A stretch of 5,059 nucleotides of DNA, taken from the NCBI GenBank assembly GCA_030838025.1, contig JAUTXM010000187.1:1-5059 (forward strand). The letters run 5' to 3'. Below, piece by piece: positions 1-5,059 of the stretch; the first letter of the stretch is position 1, and every line of letters begins with the position of its first letter. This DNA comes from Acidimicrobiaceae bacterium (GTDB lineage Bacteria > Actinomycetota > Acidimicrobiia > Acidimicrobiales > Palsa-688). Under the pieces are notes generated by a model. The model ran no database searches. It was not told where the DNA came from and saw only the letters and a list, made by a program, of their open reading frames with translations. Made by a program: the position numbers and the translations under genes.

Positions 1-894
1 GGGATCCTCGTCGATCCGTGTCGGATCGATCTCGACCGCCGCCAGCGTCAGCGCCGCGGGCGGCGGAAGCTGGCGGGCGGCGCTGGTGAGCGCGGCCGCC
101 AGAGCGGCGGCGTCGGAACGTCCGTCGGGCTGGGCCGTGCCCGCCGCCGCCACCGGCGAAGTCAGTGGGCCCAGCTCGTCGGGCACGGGTAGGTCCCGAT
201 CGACGCGGGCCATCAGGGTGCCGATGGTGGTGTCGGCCGCGAACGGCACCTTGCCGGTCACCGCCTCCACCAGCACCAGGGCCAGGGCATAGACGTCGGC
301 CTTGCCGTCGAGTGGCCCGCCACCTATCTGTTCGGGGGCGGCGTACCGGGCGGTCCCCAACATGGCGCCCACCGGTTCGGTCCAGGTGGCCTCGGCCAGG
401 GCCCGAGCCAGGCCGAAGTCGGCGACCGACACCTGGCCGTCCTCGTCGAAGAGCAGGTTGGCGGGCTTGATGTCTCGATGAACCAGGCCTCGGCGGTGGG
501 CGTAGTCGAGCGCCCGGGCCGCTTCGATGCCGACGCGCGCCGCCTGGGCCGGGCTCAAGAGCTGACCCCGGTCGAGCAGGCTGCGCAGGCTGCCACCTTC
601 GAGCAGCTCCATCACGAGGAAGGGGCTGCCGTGGTCGTCACCCCAGTCGTACACCCGGACGATGTTCGGGTGGCGAAGGGCCGCCACCACGCGGGCCTCG
701 GCCTGGAAGCGGCGGAGGAACGCCTCGTCGTCGGCCAGGCCCGGGTGCAGCAGTTTGACCGCCACCCGGCGGCGGAGCGTGACGTCCTCGGCCACGTACA
801 CGTGGGCGGACGCGCCGGTACCGAGGGGTCTCGTCAGGCGATAACGGTCACTCAGGACGCGCCCGACGTGCTCGACGATGCGGGACGTCGCCAC
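1..894 (-). CDS. PknB-type serine/threonine protein kinase, N-terminal part (C-terminus beyond window)
   Basis: Transfers phosphate from ATP to Ser/Thr of target proteins. In actinobacteria such kinases are usually cytosolic catalytic domains, often followed by a membrane helix and a sensor domain. 298 codons are open to the edge, so the C-terminal architecture is unknown. Nearly the whole catalytic domain is visible (about residues 18-270): glycine loop at 25-32 (GTGASAHV, third glycine replaced by Ala30), ATP-binding Lys47 in VAVKLL, helix-C Glu66, catalytic loop HRDIKPAN at 139-146 with Asp141, metal-binding DFG at 159-161, activation-loop Thr170 and Thr172 as possible autophosphorylation sites, GTARY then APE at 186-188, and DVYAL at 200-204. 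All key residues are present, so it should be active. The GTG start at 894 is forced: an in-frame TGA lies one codon upstream (898-900) and the next GTG falls inside the glycine loop. No Shine-Dalgarno is seen. Divergent from the gene at 968. Confidence 0.95.
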   Translation of the reverse strand, partial: MATSRIVEHVGRVLSDRYRLTRPLGTGASAHVYVAEDVTLRRRVAVKLLHPGLADDEAFLRRFQAEARVVAALRHPNIVRVYDWGDDHGSPFLVMELLEGGSLRSLLDRGQLLSPAQAARVGIEAARALDYAHRRGLVHRDIKPANLLFDEDGQVSVADFGLARALAEATWTEPVGAMLGTARYAAPEQIGGGPLDGKADVYALALVLVEAVTGKVPFAADTTIGTLMARVDRDLPVPDELGPLTSPVAAAGTAQPDGRSDAAALAAALTSAARQLPPPAALTLAAVEIDPTRIDEDP

Positions 895-967
895 GGTTCA
901 ACGGTACTGGCGGTGATTCCGGTCGAGGGGGATGCCAGTATCGACCCTCGGCGACCACAATGGGCGG
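895..967. promoter_or_regulatory. Divergent intergenic spacer, kinase gene / three-gene operon
   Basis: This 73-bp spacer must hold the start signals for both the minus-strand kinase gene and the plus-strand gene at 968, unless transcription comes from further away. Neither gene has a convincing Shine-Dalgarno at usable spacing. On the minus strand, TACCGT (a TANNNT -10-like hexamer) ends 6 nt before the kinase GTG. On the plus strand, CACAAT at 956-961 ends 6 nt before the ATG at 968. Both spacings would suit leaderless transcripts, which are common in actinobacteria, but no good -35 elements accompany them. This is inference from weak motifs; only the divergent geometry is certain. Confidence 0.4.
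905..940. repeat. Inverted repeat TACTGGC/GCCAGTA in divergent spacer (possible operator)
   Basis: A perfect 7-bp inverted repeat, TACTGGC at 905-911 and GCCAGTA at 934-940, is separated by 22 nt. A second pair, GGTCGA at 921-926 and TCGACC at 941-946, interlocks with it. Position between two divergent genes fits an operator for a dimeric regulator, but a 7-bp match in a spacer of this size could arise by chance. No regulator gene is visible in the window. Confidence 0.3.
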
Positions 968-1324
968 ATGCGCCTGGCCCTGGTCGACGAGCTGGAAGAG
1001 TTCGTCCGCCGAGGCGCCCTGTGGGATACCACCGAGCTGGACGCGCTGATCGCGCTGCTCGAGGCGGACGCGGTCGCCGAGAGCGACGCCATCGCGGGGC
1101 TGCTCAGCCAGACCCTGCGCTCCATCGGGCTGCGGGCCCAGTTGGGCGAGATTCCCAAGCGGGTCGCGGGCGACGTGGAGGGCATCGTCTACCCCCGGCT
1201 CTGGAAGATCATGGAAGCGGTCCGCGACGACATGCCCGACGGCGAGCTGCGGATTCGGGTGCAGGTGTTCAACCGCAGGCTGGCCCGGTGCTTCGCCGCC
1301 GAACAGCTGGACGGGAGCTGGTGA
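968..1324 (+). CDS. Uncharacterised small soluble protein, probably all-helical (118 aa), first gene of operon
   Basis: I do not recognise the family and assign no function. The protein has no signal peptide or membrane segment and is rich in Ala, Leu, Asp, Glu and Arg. Likely helices lie around 1-15, 22-35, 38-54 and 72-87, and a basic C-terminal stretch at 95-108 (RIRVQVFNRRLARC) ends in DGSW. Third codon positions are almost entirely G/C, as expected for a coding frame here, and its TGA overlaps the next GTG by 4 bp. The ATG at 968 was chosen because it opens directly on the charged helical sequence. An in-frame ATG at 932 would add 12 poorly structured residues; a GAGGGGG run lies directly against it with no room to act as a ribosome binding site, so 932 is less likely but not excluded. 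It is probably a cytosolic partner of the two downstream membrane-associated products. Confidence 0.75.
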   Translation: MRLALVDELEEFVRRGALWDTTELDALIALLEADAVAESDAIAGLLSQTLRSIGLRAQLGEIPKRVAGDVEGIVYPRLWKIMEAVRDDMPDGELRIRVQVFNRRLARCFAAEQLDGSW

Positions 1325-1680
1325 GCGCCCCACCACCTCCAGCCAGCCGGGAGTGGACCTTGCCGGCCGGGGCGGGGCTGTGCGCCTTGGAGACCACGGT
1401 GCTGATCTCGGTCATCGCCTTCGGTTCCTACCGGGCGGGTCCGGCGCTCATCGCATTCCTCAGCCTCAAGTACCTGTTCTGTTGGGGCCTCCTGCACCGC
1501 CGGCCCGGGGCGTGGATGGCCCTGTTGCTTTTTGAGGCCACCACGGCGGTCGCGGCGTTGACCAAGCCCGGCCTGCCCATCTATCAGCGGGCCTTGGAGG
1601 AGATGGTCGCAGTGGGCTGTATCGTCCTGCTCGCAGCCTCGGCCACCCTTTTCCCCGCCCCCAAGCTGCCACCACCGTGA
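1321..1680 (+). CDS. Uncharacterised four-helix integral membrane protein (119 aa), second gene of operon
   Basis: No family is recognised. After a Pro-rich N-terminus (residues 3-8) come about four hydrophobic segments, near 14-34, 40-58, 64-81 and 93-112, followed by a short Pro/Lys tail (APKLPPP). An HRRPG loop at 59-63 and the TKPGLP plus YQR stretch at 81-90 are the main polar loops; Glu72 and Glu93-94 sit within or next to membrane segments. The GTG start at 1321 overlaps the previous TGA (GTGA), and GGGAG at 1313-1317 lies only 3 nt upstream, so translation probably depends on coupling. The same reading frame stays open upstream as far as an ATG at 478, but that stretch is antisense to the kinase and out of frame with the 968 gene, so it is not coding. 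A small transporter-like or accessory membrane component is possible, but nothing shows a substrate. Confidence 0.8.
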   Translation: MSAPPPPASREWTLPAGAGLCALETTVLISVIAFGSYRAGPALIAFLSLKYLFCWGLLHRRPGAWMALLLFEATTAVAALTKPGLPIYQRALEEMVAVGCIVLLAASATLFPAPKLPPP

Positions 1681-2114
1681 TCACCGCCCGTCGAGCTGTC
1701 ATCTCCGTCATCCTTGCGGCCTGTGCTGCGCTGATGGTGTACGGCTTCACCCAGGTCCGGCCGACGAAGACTCCGGTGATCTTCAAGAACTCGGCCGTCG
1801 TCTCGGTTGTCCCGGCGCCCGGCGATCTGGTGCTGCGCCAGTCCATGGTGGGCATCACCCTGGCCCAGGGCTACACGCTGGCCTACGAGAATGTCGAGGG
1901 TTTCGAGATCGGGGTCAACGGGTCGTCGGTCGGGATCCCCCAGGACGAGCTGCAGATCCTTCCTGGTCAGAACCAGTACTCCTTCTCGCCCGCGCCCGGC
2001 CGGCAGTTCTCGGAGCTACCCGTCGGCCGGGTCTGCGTGACCACCACCATCCGGCGCGCCGCCAATGTCGCCGACGCCGGCCAAACCTTCAGCTGGTGCT
2101 TCCAAACCCACTAA
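1677..2114 (+). CDS. Uncharacterised extracytoplasmic protein with N-terminal membrane or lipid anchor (145 aa), third gene of operon
   Basis: The N-terminus has Arg5-Arg6 followed by a hydrophobic run at about 7-24, with the rest of the chain outside the membrane. Residues 13-16 read LAAC, which fits a lipobox with Cys16 as lipidation site. However, the hydrophobic run continues beyond Cys16 (AALMVYGF), so an uncleaved signal anchor is equally possible. The exported part is beta-rich in appearance, with a PAPGD then LRQSMVGITLA region at 46-63, an IGVNGSSVGIP segment near 78-88, and two cysteines (120 and 141) that could form a disulfide. The pattern is suggestive of a small immunoglobulin-like fold, but this is inference only. 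The start is GTG at 1677, overlapping the preceding TGA by 4 bp. The upstream bases are C-rich with no Shine-Dalgarno, so reinitiation after the membrane-protein gene is likely. Its last 32 codons overlap ligA on the other strand. Confidence 0.8.
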   Translation: MITARRAVISVILAACAALMVYGFTQVRPTKTPVIFKNSAVVSVVPAPGDLVLRQSMVGITLAQGYTLAYENVEGFEIGVNGSSVGIPQDELQILPGQNQYSFSPAPGRQFSELPVGRVCVTTTIRRAANVADAGQTFSWCFQTH

Positions 2115-4136
2115 GGGCGGGACCTGGCCGGTCTCCAGCAGGTGGGCGAAGCCGGCTTCGTCCAGGACGGGAACTCCGAGCTCCTGCGCCTTGGTCAGCT
2201 TCGCCGCCCCCGGTTCGGCGCCCACCACGATCGCCGTGGTCTTCTTCGACACGCTGCCCGGCGCGTTGCCGCCCCGGATCTTGATCGCCTCCTCGGCCGC
2301 CTCGCGGGACCATCCCTCCAGGGTCCCGGTGACGACCACCGACGACCCGACCAGCACCTGAGGGGCACTCGGCGCCTCCGGCCCCTCGAAGTTGACCCCC
2401 GCATGACGCAGCCGCTCCACCGCGTCGCGGTTGGCCTCCAAGGCGAAGAACTGACCGACGCTGGCCGCGATGACGGGCCCGATGCCCTCGATCTGGGCCA
2501 TCTCCTCGACCGGCGCGGCCATGATCCGGTCCAGGTGGCCCATCGCCCGGGCCAGTACCTGGCTGCCCGTGCCGCCCAGGTGGCGGATCGACAGCCCTAC
2601 CAGCAGATTGGCCAGCGGCCGTGTCTTGGACGCCTCGATGGCGCGCTGCAGGTTGGCGATGGAGATCTCCCCGAAGCCCTCGAACTCCCGCACCCGATCG
2701 AAGTCGAGCGAATAGATGTCGGCCACGTCGCGTAGGAGGCCCGCCTGGCTGAACTGGTAGACGGTGCGCTCGCCCAACCCTTCGATGTCCATGGCGCCGC
2801 GGCCCGCGAAATGGCTGATGCGCATGACCCGCTGGCCCGGGCAGTCGCTGTTGACACAGAACGTGTCACTCTCCCCGTCCAGGCGGACCAGTGGTTGGCC
2901 GCAGATCGGGCAGCTCGTGGGGAACTGCCACTCGGGGAGGCCCGGTGGGCGCAGCGACAGGACCGGCCCTCGCACCTCGGGGATGACGTCACCGGCCTTG
3001 CGCACGATGACCGTGTCGCCGGGCCGGACGTCCTTGGCGCGGACCTGGTCCTCGTTGTGCAATGTGGCCAGCTTGACCCGGCTGCCGCTCACCGTGACCG
3101 GTTCGAGCATGGCGAAGGGAGTCGCCTTCCCGGTGCGGCCGATCGACACCATGATGTCGTGGAGCAGCGTGGTGCGCTCCTCGGGCGGGAACTTGAATGC
3201 GATCGCCCACCTCGGCGCCTTCGAGGTGGCGCCCAGCTCGAGGCGCTGGGCCAGGTTGTCGACCTTGACGACGACACCGTCGATCTCGTAGTCCAGATCG
3301 TGGCGGTGCTCCAGCCAGTGACGGCAGTACTCGTCGACCTCGTTCAGACCGTGGACCGTCTTGATGTTGGGGTTGATGGGGAAGCCCGCCTCGTGCATCC
3401 AGGCCAGCGTCTGGCTGTGCTCGCTGAATGACGGCCCGCCCTCCATGGCGCCCAGCTGATAGGCCCAGAACGACAGCTCGCGGCTGGCCGTGATGCTCGG
3501 GTCCTTCTGGCGCAGCGATCCGGCGCCGGAGTTGCGGGGGTTGCTGAACACCCGGCCGCCCTTCTCCGCCTCGCGGCGGTTGAGCTCCTCGAACGCCGAT
3601 ATCGGCATGTACACCTCTCCTCGCACCTCGAGCACCGACGGCACGGGGTTGGACTCGGAGGCCAGGTGGGCCGGGATCACGGTGATGGTGCGAACGTTGG
3701 GCGTCACGTCCTCGCCCACCACCCCGTCGCCCCGGGTAGCGGCTCGGGCCAACTGCCCGTCCTGGTAGAGCAGGGACATCGCCAGTCCGTCGATCTTGAG
3801 CTCGCAGTTGAACGCCACGTCGCCCGAGATGAAGCGGTCCATCCGCTTGACCCACGCCTGGAGATCCTCCAAGGACGTGGCGTTGTCCAGTGACATCATG
3901 GGCTGGAGGTGGCGGGCCTCGGCGAAGAGGATCGAGACCCCGGCGCCCACCTTCTGCGTCGGCGACTCGGGCGTCAACAGGTCCGGGTATTCCTCCTCCA
4001 GCGCCTGCAGCTCCCGGATCAGGGCGTCGTAGTCGGCGTCACTGATCTCGGGGTCGTCGAGCTCGTAGTAGCGGCGGTTGTGGTACTCGATCTGCGTACG
4101 AAGCTGCTCGACTCGTTGGGCTGGTGCCTCTGACAT
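2016..4136 (-). CDS. ligA: NAD+-dependent DNA ligase LigA (706 aa)
   Basis: Seals 5'-phosphate/3'-OH nicks using NAD+, joining Okazaki fragments and completing excision repair in the cytosol. All family domains are present in order: Ia NMN-binding domain with Tyr23-Tyr24, Asp33, Tyr36 and Asp37 (YYELDDPEISDADYD); adenylation domain with catalytic Lys114 in KIDG, RGE at 172-174 and KVD at 291-293; OB fold about 318-395 (GRTGKATP, ATLHNEDQ, RKAGDVIPEV); four-cysteine zinc finger Cys409, Cys412, Cys427, Cys432; helix-hairpin-helix region about 440-580; BRCT about 593-668 (VVVTGTLEGW, SVSKKTTAIVVG). Length is slightly above the 671 aa of E. coli LigA because of a Gly/Ala/Pro-rich tail (about 672-706), most of it antisense to the neighbouring gene. 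Start ATG 4136 is set by GGAGG at 4145-4149, 8 nt upstream; another in-frame ATG at 4142 is only 2 nt from it. The frame stays open upstream to 4544, but that stretch is antisense to the next gene. Confidence 0.97.
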   Translation of the reverse strand: MSEAPAQRVEQLRTQIEYHNRRYYELDDPEISDADYDALIRELQALEEEYPDLLTPESPTQKVGAGVSILFAEARHLQPMMSLDNATSLEDLQAWVKRMDRFISGDVAFNCELKIDGLAMSLLYQDGQLARAATRGDGVVGEDVTPNVRTITVIPAHLASESNPVPSVLEVRGEVYMPISAFEELNRREAEKGGRVFSNPRNSGAGSLRQKDPSITASRELSFWAYQLGAMEGGPSFSEHSQTLAWMHEAGFPINPNIKTVHGLNEVDEYCRHWLEHRHDLDYEIDGVVVKVDNLAQRLELGATSKAPRWAIAFKFPPEERTTLLHDIMVSIGRTGKATPFAMLEPVTVSGSRVKLATLHNEDQVRAKDVRPGDTVIVRKAGDVIPEVRGPVLSLRPPGLPEWQFPTSCPICGQPLVRLDGESDTFCVNSDCPGQRVMRISHFAGRGAMDIEGLGERTVYQFSQAGLLRDVADIYSLDFDRVREFEGFGEISIANLQRAIEASKTRPLANLLVGLSIRHLGGTGSQVLARAMGHLDRIMAAPVEEMAQIEGIGPVIAASVGQFFALEANRDAVERLRHAGVNFEGPEAPSAPQVLVGSSVVVTGTLEGWSREAAEEAIKIRGGNAPGSVSKKTTAIVVGAEPGAAKLTKAQELGVPVLDEAGFAHLLETGQVPPLVGLEAPAEGLAGVGDIGGAPDGGGHADPADG

Positions 4137-4203
4137 CGACATCGCCTCCGAGGCTACCGAGCGGGTGTGACCATTTGACTGCCCGCGCGCGACGATCGAG
4201 CCG
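4137..4203. promoter_or_regulatory. Divergent intergenic spacer, ligA / membrane protein gene
   Basis: This 67-bp spacer separates two divergent starts and so should carry at least the ligA promoter. On the minus strand, GTCAAA and TAGCCT are separated by 17 nt and could be weak -35 and -10 elements (about three of six consensus bases each), which would place the transcript start close to the Shine-Dalgarno. On the plus strand TTGACT at 4175-4180 is a good -35 match, but no -10 hexamer follows at 16-18 nt. Promoter positions are therefore tentative. Confidence 0.4.
4145..4149 (-). promoter_or_regulatory. Shine-Dalgarno GGAGG of ligA
   Basis: GGAGG on the minus strand lies 8 nt before the ATG at 4136 (MSEAPAQ) and 2 nt before the in-frame ATG at 4142 (MSMSEAP). 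Only the former has normal spacing, which decides the ligA start. It is the one strong ribosome binding site in the window. Confidence 0.8.
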
Positions 4204-5059
4204 ATGGACTTCCGCCGTATCCACCCGTGGCTCATCCGGGCCGGCTGGCTCGCCCTGCCCTTCGCGGCCGGCCCGGCCTTCGGCGCCGCCCTCCATCCCC
4301 ACAGCGAGGCGGTGCGGCTGGCGGCGACGATCCTGCTGTGGGCGCCGTGGGCGGCGGTGCTGCTCGGCACACTGGTCCCCCATCCGATAGGGCTGACGGC
4401 GTTGCGGCTGTGCGCGCCGGCGGCAGCGGTGGCCGCCGTGGCCGCCGTGGCCGCCTCGGCCACCGGGCGGCCCTCCACCGTGGCTGCTGTCGCCGCGGTG
4501 GCCGTCACCCTGGTCGATGTGATGGTGGCCTTCGCCCCCCCCACGGGGGCGTTCTACGTGAACGGCCCGGCCTACCCCAACGAACGGCGCTACCCCCTGC
4601 GGCCCCCGGGTCCACTGCTCCTCGGCCCCCTCGAGTTGTCGTGGGCTGTGGCGACGGGCGTGCCCGCAGTCGGGGTCCTGCTGCTGGCCGCGCGAGGCTG
4701 GGTGGCCGGCGTGGTCGTATTGGCGATCGGGCTTCCGGCGGCCTACATCCTCGGGCGGTCGCTGCACGGGCTGTCCCGCCGGTGGGTGGTGTTCGTGCCC
4801 GCGGGCGTGGTGCTGCACGACCCGATCACCTTGCTGGACCCGGTGTTGTTTCCCCGCCAGACCATCGTGGCGCTGCGCCCGGCCGCCGCCGACTCGGATT
4901 CGCTGGATCTCACCCAGGGCGCGCTGGGCCTGACGCTCGAACTGGTCCTGACCGAGAAGATCCCCATGACCCGGGTCAAGCCGGGCCACGCGGGCGGCGA
5001 GCCGGGAGCCTCGGCCCGGCTGCTGTTCACCCCGACCCGCCCCGGCCAGGTCCTGGCCG
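4204..5059 (+). CDS. Uncharacterised polytopic membrane protein with C-terminal soluble domain (partial, right edge)
   Basis: 285 complete codons are open to the window end. I do not recognise the family with certainty. After MDFRRIHPWLIRAGW come about six hydrophobic segments, near 12-30, 38-58, 63-86, 92-111, 138-162 and 165-186. An outward or inward loop at 112-137 is rich in Pro and Tyr (AFYVNGPAYPNERRYPLRPP). Beyond SRR at 191-193 the chain becomes soluble and beta-like (RRWVVFVPAGVVLHDPITLL, then LELVLTEKIP), somewhat like a small PH-type domain following membrane helices; that resemblance is inference. ATG 4204 is the only plausible start: the frame has a TGA at 4168-4170 and no other ATG/GTG between. 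No clear Shine-Dalgarno precedes it. It is divergent from ligA across 67 bp. Codon use (G/C third positions) matches the rest of the window, so recent transfer is not indicated. Confidence 0.85.
   Translation, partial: MDFRRIHPWLIRAGWLALPFAAGPAFGAALHPHSEAVRLAATILLWAPWAAVLLGTLVPHPIGLTALRLCAPAAAVAAVAAVAASATGRPSTVAAVAAVAVTLVDVMVAFAPPTGAFYVNGPAYPNERRYPLRPPGPLLLGPLELSWAVATGVPAVGVLLLAARGWVAGVVVLAIGLPAAYILGRSLHGLSRRWVVFVPAGVVLHDPITLLDPVLFPRQTIVALRPAAADSDSLDLTQGALGLTLELVLTEKIPMTRVKPGHAGGEPGASARLLFTPTRPGQVLA
4429..4455 (+). repeat. Three tandem copies of GTGGCCGCC encoding (VAA)3
   Basis: Three exact 9-bp copies lie in frame within the third membrane segment of the gene at 4204 (residues 76-84). A degenerate version encoding VAAVAAVAV follows at residues 93-101. 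Each unit is three codons, so copy-number change by slippage would keep the frame and alter helix length by one turn or less. Confidence 0.85.

Noticed and set aside
932..967. Upstream ATG 932 as start of the 118-aa gene
   Set aside because: The purine run abuts the ATG with no spacing, and the added 12 residues look non-coding and overlap the inverted repeat. Kept as an alternative only.
848..1336. 162-codon minus-strand open frame opposite the 118-aa gene
   Set aside because: It overlaps the kinase start region and lacks a ribosome binding site; the plus-strand frame has the operon overlap and better protein character.
478..1680. 400-codon plus-strand open frame starting at ATG 478
   Set aside because: Its first 281 codons run antisense to the kinase and then out of frame through the 118-aa gene, with low-complexity Arg/Gly/Pro content. 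Only the part from GTG 1321 is credible.
2989..3855. 288-codon minus-strand open frame inside ligA
   Set aside because: Out-of-frame shadow of the LigA adenylation and OB domains; no sensible protein features.
4175..4180. TTGACT as a -35 element for the gene at 4204
   Set aside because: Good hexamer, but nothing resembling a -10 at 16-18 nt downstream, so no promoter is called.
4137..4544. N-terminal extension of LigA to 842 residues
   Set aside because: The extra residues are antisense to the divergent membrane-protein gene and unlike any LigA N-terminus. The strong GGAGG sets the start at 4136.
4039..4989. 316-codon minus-strand open frame
   Set aside because: Composition is Arg/Gly/His/Gln-rich shadow sequence overlapping the ligA 5' end and the membrane gene.

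Overview
The window is GC-rich, with third codon positions almost all G or C, GTG starts and tight 4-bp gene overlaps. This suggests a high-GC actinobacterium. The style of the LigA and of the small membrane proteins recalls Acidimicrobiia, but that is an impression and not a demonstrated placement. No tRNA, rRNA, insertion sequence, phage gene or CRISPR array is visible.

Layout. (1) 1-894, minus strand: N-terminal 298 residues of a PknB-type serine/threonine protein kinase whose C-terminus lies beyond the left edge. (2) 895-967: a 73-bp divergent spacer with a 7-bp inverted repeat. (3) 968-2114, plus strand: three small genes joined by two GTGA stop/start overlaps, encoding a soluble, probably all-helical protein (118 aa), a four-helix membrane protein (119 aa) and a membrane-anchored or lipid-anchored extracytoplasmic protein (145 aa). 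None matches a family I can name. (4) 2016-4136, minus strand: a complete NAD+-dependent DNA ligase, ligA (706 aa), whose 3' end overlaps the third small gene tail-to-tail by 99 bp in exact codon register. (5) 4137-4203: a 67-bp divergent spacer holding the ligA ribosome binding site. (6) 4204 to the right edge, plus strand: an unrecognised polytopic membrane protein with about six membrane segments followed by a soluble domain, cut by the window end.

Only the kinase and LigA have assignable functions. LigA is the replicative and repair ligase. The kinase is a signalling enzyme. The three-gene plus-strand unit looks like a real operon: translational coupling, and one cytosolic, one integral membrane and one external component. 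Its divergent arrangement with the kinase raises, but does not show, a shared regulatory or functional link. The most unusual features are the codon-aligned antisense overlap between ligA and the secreted-protein gene, and the uncharacterised operon itself.
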